Shown: in pieces, positions 58,632-64,000 of the stretch | Position numbering within the stretch: position 1 is the stretch's first letter | Layout of the letters: every line of letters begins with the position of its first letter | Source: Methanosphaera sp. ISO3-F5 | Lineage (GTDB): Archaea > Methanobacteriota > Methanobacteria > Methanobacteriales > Methanobacteriaceae | DNA length: 64,000 nt | Assembly: GCF_034480035.2 (NCBI RefSeq) | Contig: NZ_CP118754.2 | Span: 70,271 to 134,270 of the forward strand | Reading direction: 5' to 3' | The notes under the pieces: model-generated | Databases searched by the model: none | Told to the model about the DNA's origin: nothing | The model's input: only the letters and a program-made list of their open reading frames with translations | Position numbers and translations under genes: made by a program

Positions 58632-60395
58632 TTAGAAGGTTCCTCCACCTCCGCCACCAAATCCTCCACTGCCACTGCTTCCTATTGATCCACTTGAATC
58701 ACTTTCAGATTCTGATAATGTGTTGAATGATGATTCCACATGAGCAAATCCATTATAGTAAGCAAATGATACTGCACTGCTGTCCGTGAATGTATCTTCA
58801 GCAATATTCACTGACTTAAAGTATTGTTTCATGTTTTTTGTTACCCTGTCGGCACAGCCTAGTGCCGAAGCGTATACAAGGTATTTTCCCCATACCTGTA
58901 CTGATGATGGTGGCCTTTCCTTTATCAGACTATAATCTTTTATGTATTTTTCAAAGTTTTTCCATTTGTCATAAAATTCCTTTCCCTCCGATGTCCATCT
59001 TCCCGGAACAGTGTTCGGTACAATAAAGAGCAGTACGGCACCTATCATGAAAACAATCATTGAAACAAGTGCTAATGTTGTCAAATAAGCTGGTATCAGC
59101 ATAAATTCCATTCCAATTATCGTTAGGATAAACAATATCCAATACATTATTCCACAGTACAATAAGAGATTTGAGCCTCTGTCATCAAAGTACTGTTTTA
59201 TCCATGTGTCTGATGTTTCTTCACGTGCCTGTTTATACCATTTGGCACTGAATCTCTGGAATTGATGATAGTGTGATCGTCTGCCCACATAACCTATTGA
59301 TATATCACCATCCTGAGCAAACGAGGATAAAAAATCAATTAATGACAACTCATATTCACGTAAGTGGCCCATGTCCTTACTAGTTTGTCTGATAATCGTA
59401 TTGTCCCTATCATTCACCACTATTTTAAAGTATTTCCTGTTAATCAGGTCAAGAATTGTTGCATACATCGCATCATCTGTTATAACTCCCACATTCCCAT
59501 TTATTAATATGTTTACCTGTAGTGGTGTTGCATCACTCGGCAGGTCATACTCGTATTCTGCATTGTATTCAATTTTTGGTTCTCTTCCAAAAAACCAGTA
59601 TATTCCGAAGGGTACTAATAACAGTAAACCCAGTATTGTCCATGCAAGAGTAACTATAATATTTTGTTTATTATGTTCTTCCTCATACTTTCTCTGATCA
59701 TCTTCTATCCTTTGTTTTGCATCAACATGTATTACCTGAGCAAAAGTTGTGTTTTTAATATAATTTTTGGGCATTAAAATTCTTTGTTCAAATGAGGTAT
59801 GTGCATCAATATTTTCAAGTTTAACTGTTAATGTATCATCACTTGTCCACTGACTTGATACTACATTATCCTCCGGATTGTTCCAGTATTCTATATCATT
59901 TTTTGTGCCCGGTACGTGGATGTTTGATTCCATACTATCTACTTTTGAATTCCACTCACTTCCCCATGTCATGTACTGCATTTCTGCAATGTCATTATAT
60001 ACTTTCACACCCTTACGTATGGTGTAATCATAGGTAACTTCCACCTTAGCATTTTCTGTTTTTCGTGTTTTATCCTTATCCTCATATAACCATACCCTTA
60101 ATATGGTACTATTATCATTTCTATCAACTTCCAACGTATTATAGTAACCGGGAGTTTTAACCGAGATGTTCCTCACAGATTGCCTGCCAGTTAAAGGTAT
60201 ATTCCTGTATACTCCGTTAACACTTCCCTCAATATCATAAACTATCTTCTCGGAGATATGTACTGATCCATCATTATTTACTGTTACATCTTTAACAACA
60301 CTAGGAATTTTATAGTCTCCATCCCCCGCAATTGTTACTGGAACCAACAAAAACAATAAAATCAACAATACAATCATCAAATTTCTACTTTTCAC
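58632..60395 (-). CDS. DUF2207 membrane protein, Gly-rich tail (paralogue)
   Basis: About 587 residues from the GTG at 60395, which has AAGGGTG at good distance; another GTG lies at 60404. Signal peptide SRNLMIVLLILLFLLVPVTI. The domain order and many motifs equal the downstream copy: IPSVVKDVTVNNDGSVHISE, GVYRNIPL, FGREPKIEYNAEYEYDLPSD and final GSGGFGGGGGGTF. The two genes clearly arose by tandem duplication and form one operon with a gap of about 60 bp. The flexible glycine tail is conserved in both, hinting at a function such as docking. Confidence 0.87.
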   Translation of the reverse strand: MKSRNLMIVLLILLFLLVPVTIAGDGDYKIPSVVKDVTVNNDGSVHISEKIVYDIEGSVNGVYRNIPLTGRQSVRNISVKTPGYYNTLEVDRNDNSTILRVWLYEDKDKTRKTENAKVEVTYDYTIRKGVKVYNDIAEMQYMTWGSEWNSKVDSMESNIHVPGTKNDIEYWNNPEDNVVSSQWTSDDTLTVKLENIDAHTSFEQRILMPKNYIKNTTFAQVIHVDAKQRIEDDQRKYEEEHNKQNIIVTLAWTILGLLLLVPFGIYWFFGREPKIEYNAEYEYDLPSDATPLQVNILINGNVGVITDDAMYATILDLINRKYFKIVVNDRDNTIIRQTSKDMGHLREYELSLIDFLSSFAQDGDISIGYVGRRSHYHQFQRFSAKWYKQAREETSDTWIKQYFDDRGSNLLLYCGIMYWILFILTIIGMEFMLIPAYLTTLALVSMIVFMIGAVLLFIVPNTVPGRWTSEGKEFYDKWKNFEKYIKDYSLIKERPPSSVQVWGKYLVYASALGCADRVTKNMKQYFKSVNIAEDTFTDSSAVSFAYYNGFAHVESSFNTLSESESDSSGSIGSSGSGGFGGGGGGTF

Positions 60396-60460
60396 TAGAT
60401 ACACACCCTTAATTGTTATATAAAAAAAATAATTAAATAAAAAAAAATAATATTATGGTA

Positions 60461-60913
60461 CTACTTATTAGGTTCTAAAGTATCAATAATCATAGTAACA
60501 GGATTATCTTCATACTCAGGCACAGTCTGATTATCATACAAATTCAAAGTAATAATATACGATTGACCATACTTTTTAACCGTATAAACACACGAAATAA
60601 TACCATCCTTCCTATAATTCTGCTGATTAATTTTAGCCTTACCAAACGTATAATTCCGTTCCCCCATCAACATATAACCACTGTTAATACGATTAGTTCT
60701 CGCCCTATTTGTATCAATAATCGGACCTTCATACATCGTCATCACATACTCATCATTCGAAAGAATCACCTGATTACCACTTTCCTGAAGCATATAACCA
60801 TCAGGCAACGAAAAACTCGAATTACCAACAACAAATGTATCAGCATAAACAGCTGAAAAACCACAAAGCGCAAATAAGAATAATCCTAAAATAACAACTG
60901 ATTTCAATTTCAT
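60461..60913 (-). CDS. Small secreted protein of unknown function
   Basis: 150 residues. Signal peptide KSVVILGLFLFALCGFSAVYA, then a compact soluble domain: NSSFSLPDGYMLQESGNQVI, DEYVMTMYEGP and VTMIIDTLEP. A short protein with SLPDGY after the signal is common among secreted proteins of gut Methanobacteriales, but no function is known to me. GGGAGG lies before the ATG. It is the first gene of a probable operon with the two DUF2207 proteins, which may act together at the cell surface. Confidence 0.72.
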   Translation of the reverse strand: MKLKSVVILGLFLFALCGFSAVYADTFVVGNSSFSLPDGYMLQESGNQVILSNDEYVMTMYEGPIIDTNRARTNRINSGYMLMGERNYTFGKAKINQQNYRKDGIISCVYTVKKYGQSYIITLNLYDNQTVPEYEDNPVTMIIDTLEPNK

Positions 60914-61276
60914 AAGATTAACCTCCCATCCTATAATAAATTAACTAACATTTAAACATTTCTAATAGCATGACAAGAACCATCACACCTTAAAAACATG
61001 AATAATAATATAAAACAACACATATATATAGTTATCCACCTAAAAATAAATAATATAACCAATTAAAGCAAAACAAGAAGGATACAACCAAAATAGAAAA
61101 ATAAGAAACTTACAAACATATTACAAACCACTAACAAAACCACATACACCAAAAAGAACAAATAAACCATAAAAAAAACCAAAAAACCCCCCCCTAAAAA
61201 TATAAACAATATAATAAACAATAACTTTTGTTTATTATAGTATATTTATTGCATAGTTTTTTACACATAGTAATTT
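60914..61276. other. Intergenic region between divergent genes
   Basis: AT-rich promoter region for the secreted protein (minus) and the recombinase (plus). A C-run at about 61186-61194 stands out. No gene was found. Confidence 0.4.
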
Positions 61277-62275
61277 ATGAAGACTAAATTAATTAATGAT
61301 ATACAAAGTAGTATGAAACCTTATTTAAATATGAAACAGCAGAATTTGTTATTAAAATCATTATTGGATTGTTTTGATAATGTAAAACATATTGAATTGA
61401 AAAAATTTGATGATAATAATTATGTAGAACATAATTCTAAATTGTTAAATCTATTTTTATCAGCAAAACAAGTTGAAGGATGTTCTAAAAAAACAGTAGC
61501 TTATTATAAAACTACTATCAATTATATGTTAAATAAAGTTAATAAAGATGTGTTAAATGTATCTACTGATGATCTTAGAGAATTTTTATCAAATCATAGG
61601 AAAGAACGAAATTCTTCAAAAGTTACATTAGATAATATACGTAGAATATTCTCAAGTTTTTTTTCTTGGCTTGAAGAAGAAGATTACATTATTAAGAACC
61701 CTGTTAAAAGAATACATAAAGTAAAACAAGGACGTGTAATCAAAGACACCCTAACAGATGAAGACTTGGAAAAAATAAGAGATGCCTGTATTGAAAAAAG
61801 GGATTTGGCAATGGTTGAATTATTAATCTCTACTGGTGTAAGAGTAGGAGAACTAGTAAATTTAAACATTAATGACATTGACTTTTATGAAAGAGAATGT
61901 GTGGTATTTGGTAAAGGAGAAAGTGAAAGAATAGTATACTTTGATGCTCGTACAAAAATTCATTTATTAGATTACATACATTCAAGAAAAGATAATAATC
62001 CTGCATTATTTGTTACATTAAACAAACCACATGAACGTCTTGGCATTACTGGTGTGGAAACAAGGATTAGGGAATTAGGTGTTAAATCAAATATAAATAA
62101 GAGAGTGCATCCACATAAGTTTAGAAGAACATTAGCAACTATGGCTATTGATAAAGGAATGTATATTGAACATGTACAAAAGTTATTGGGTTATGTTCAA
62201 ATTGATACCACAATGGGTTATGCAATGGTTAATCAAAGCAATGTAAAAAATTCACATAGAAAATTCATATCTTAA
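61277..62275 (+). CDS. Tyrosine site-specific recombinase (XerC/D-like)
   Basis: 332 residues. The SAM-like core-binding domain spans about 50-140 (LLNLFLSAKQVEGCSKKTVA). Catalytic residues: R189 in STGVRVGELVNL, K213 in FGKGESERIV, H280 and R283 in HPHKFRRT, Tyr306 where His or Trp is usual (KLLGYVQID), and nucleophile Y315 in TTMGYA. Such enzymes resolve dimers, integrate elements or invert segments. It is followed by tandem 630-bp repeats, one block of which recurs beside the orphan hsdS, so inversion or cassette exchange is a reasonable guess. Confidence 0.9.
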   Translation: MKTKLINDIQSSMKPYLNMKQQNLLLKSLLDCFDNVKHIELKKFDDNNYVEHNSKLLNLFLSAKQVEGCSKKTVAYYKTTINYMLNKVNKDVLNVSTDDLREFLSNHRKERNSSKVTLDNIRRIFSSFFSWLEEEDYIIKNPVKRIHKVKQGRVIKDTLTDEDLEKIRDACIEKRDLAMVELLISTGVRVGELVNLNINDIDFYERECVVFGKGESERIVYFDARTKIHLLDYIHSRKDNNPALFVTLNKPHERLGITGVETRIRELGVKSNINKRVHPHKFRRTLATMAIDKGMYIEHVQKLLGYVQIDTTMGYAMVNQSNVKNSHRKFIS

Positions 62276-62575
62276 ATTAATCTTTTCATTTGGTTGACTG
62301 TTTTCTCAAATAGTTATATATTATTTAACTTGGATATAACAACGTTAAGTTATCATATAAAAAAAATATTTTATTCTAAATCACTATTTATGATTTATTT
62401 ATGAAGTTTTATGAGTTATTTTACTTTTAAACATATTTAGGAACATTTTTTTAAAAAGTTGTTCGTTATATATTGAAAAATGAAAAAATGAGTAGTGGTG
62501 GAATGAACATGATTAAAATAAACCAATCTAAAGAATAAAATTATATATAGTATAAGTTACAAACTATTAATTGGA

Positions 62576-62936
62576 ATATATAACTATTCTAGGCATCTTG
62601 TCAATTAATAATAGCTCTAGAATATCCACTAAACTAACATGTTTTCATGTTGTTAGAAAGTGTTAAATGAAAACAATGTTATTTACAAGCATAAGTATCT
62701 TATAATAGATACAAATGTTGGCATATGTAGTAGTACTGCACATAGTACTACTATGTCTAACATAGTAATCATCTTTTACTAGATTATAGATGAAAGAAAA
62801 TAAGATTATATGCATTGTTCAACTACGAAGCCCATATTTAGAGTGGAAAACAGGACTATTTTTTTTTGCATGACACAGATTCCATAATTAAATTTTAAAA
62901 AAATATTAAATAGGAAATTTATAATTTAATTTCCTA
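62576..62936 (+). ncRNA. Candidate structured RNA or folded site, repeat unit A
   Basis: Several hairpins occur in the same order as in unit B. These are CTAACATG-TTTT-CATGTTGTTAG; GTATCT-TATAAT-AGATAC (62695-62712); TAGTAGTACT-GCACAT-AGTACTACTA (62728-62753); and TAGGAAATT / AATTTCCTA (62911-62936). Orientation and transcription are unknown. Confidence 0.4.
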
Positions 62937-63207
62937 TATATTTTTTCTAACAATACACTACTTTTCCAGTTGGTTGCATCTTTAAGGATAATGGTATAAC
63001 TAACCACTAATTATTATGTATTATTTTTATTATTAAACTTTTATGGATTATTATAGAATTTAAACTATTTAAGAACATTTTTTTAAAAAGTTGTTCGTTA
63101 TACTTAGAAAAAGAAATAAAATAATAATTAAAACATGAGTATGGTTAAAATAAAATAATTAAAATAGAATAGTTATATATAACAGAGGTTACAAACCATT
63201 ATGTAAC

Positions 63208-63556
63208 GTGGAATACATAACTATTCTAGGCATCTTGTCAATTAATAATAGCCTTAGAATATCCACTAACCTAACATGTTTTCATGTTTATTAGAAGTTG
63301 TTAAATGAAAACAATGTTATTATACAACATAAGTATCTTATAACAGATACAAATGTTGGCATATGTAGTACTATTATTAGTACTACTATGTCTAACATAG
63401 TAATCACCTCCTGCTAGATCATAGAAGAAAGAAAATAAGCTTCTATGCATTGTTCAACTACTGGGTCATATTTAGAGTGGAAAACCAGGCTATTTTTATT
63501 ACATGACACAGATACCATAAAAAAATATTTAACAGGAAATATATGTTATCTCCTGA
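63208..63556 (+). ncRNA. Candidate structured RNA or folded site, repeat unit B
   Basis: Unit B keeps the hairpins of unit A with changed bases: GTATCT-TATAAC-AGATAC (63333-63350), GTAGTACTA-TTAT-TAGTACTAC (63365-63386), CATAGAAG / CTTCTATG (63420-63447) and CAGGA / TCCTG (63534-63556). The outer pair of the last stem is T-A in unit A and C-G here, a compensating change. Confidence 0.4.
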
Positions 63557-63735
63557 AAAAAAATATTATTCTAACAATACACTACTTTCCCAGTCAGTTG
63601 CATCTTTTAGGATAATGGTACAATTAACCACTAATTACAATCTATTTTTTTTATTATTTATAAAATTTTAGGAGTTATTTAGTAATTTAAGCTGTTTTAA
63701 GAACATTTTGTTAAAAAGTTGTTCGTTATATCTCA

Positions 63736-64000
63736 TATAACAAAAAAATGAAATTCATAACTCAAAAAGCTTAGGAATAATAGTAATAGTAAAACCAGTA
63801 TTCTAAAACATCCTAAAAAAAATAATTTATTGAAGTTAGTAATTGTTTAACCTCCAATTTCTTTTCTATTATCTTAGGAGTTTTATTCATGTGTTTCTTA
63901 AAATAGTCTTTAGATTGTGACTAAACAAGGGGGATTAAAAATTTTTTTTCCGAATAAATTTATCTTATTCTATTAATTAATAATAAATGGATTATTATCC
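63736..64000. other. Sequence after the tandem repeats, no gene seen
   Basis: The third repeat diverges after about 35 bases. The rest up to the window edge is AT-rich without a reading frame. Confidence 0.4.

Larger units (their letters stand above)
62441..63735. repeat. Tandem 630-bp non-coding repeats with conserved hairpins
   Basis: Unit A is 62441-63072, unit B 63073-63700, and the first ~35 bases of a third follow from 63701. Each starts GAACATTTTTTTAAAAAGTT then GTTCGTTATA. Shared blocks include AACTATTCTAGGCATCTTGT, CTAACATGTTTTCATGTT, CAAATGTTGGCATATGTAGT and ACACTACTTTYCCAG. No reading frame is conserved. The tail of a further unit seems to precede A. The array directly follows the recombinase gene. 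Confidence 0.9.

Overview
The window is very AT-rich and archaeal. It encodes both subunits of the archaeal/eukaryotic-type DNA primase (PriS/PriL), a minimal archaeal histone and tandem DUF2207 membrane proteins. It also carries a large set of Asn/Thr-rich secreted adhesin-like proteins with parallel beta-helix and Ig-like repeats. This combination points to Methanobacteriales, and the very low GC plus the Asn/Thr-rich adhesin family best fits a gut Methanosphaera. That assignment is inference from gene content; no methanogenesis gene lies in the window.

Layout. 1-4.5 kb: a short array of TGTNNNACA motifs, a minus-strand ABC exporter plus Xre regulator plus membrane protein cluster, and a HEPN/MNT pair. 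3.6-10 kb: decayed material, with three adhesin remnants and a frameshifted MATE transporter, then a metallophosphoesterase. 11.2-14.85 kb: a degenerate IS1182-like element, a SpoIIM-like membrane protein and a MATE 3' fragment cut off exactly at a further copy of the IS end. 15-17.6 kb: a CstA transporter and an unlisted 30-residue hydrophobic ORF with its own TATA-like box, strong ribosome binding site and terminator. 18-35.5 kb: the adhesin island, five large genes on the plus strand. One of these is split by a group II intron whose precise removal restores a 782-residue frame; a 5' relic of the same intron family lies 5 kb downstream. 35.9-42 kb: an MFS exporter, priL-priS, a tandem AbrB-like protein, an HxlR regulator and an aldo/keto reductase.

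42-50.4 kb is the most unusual region. Long intergenic stretches hold dozens of short near-palindromic sites (TGTNNNACA, mostly TGTAGCACA or its complement) spaced about 18-25 bp apart. They flank a core made of three ribbon-helix-helix (RHH) type genes and an array of about 36 direct repeats with an 11-bp period (consensus ATCTTACCTNN). The architecture resembles plasmid centromeres bound by RHH ParR proteins, but no ParA or ParM ATPase is seen. I regard this as the best candidate for an undescribed chromosomal DNA-organising or partition-like system.

50.8-64 kb: an XpaC-like/TelA pair, an AbrB-like/PIN pair, a frameshifted MFS transporter, an orphan HsdS fragment, two tandem DUF2207 proteins, a small secreted protein and a tyrosine recombinase. 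Downstream of the recombinase lie tandem ~630-bp non-coding repeats with conserved hairpins. Part of each repeat also occurs just beyond the hsdS fragment, which suggests a recombination target. Frameshifts in homopolymers, truncations and IS/intron relics show ongoing gene decay and rearrangement.
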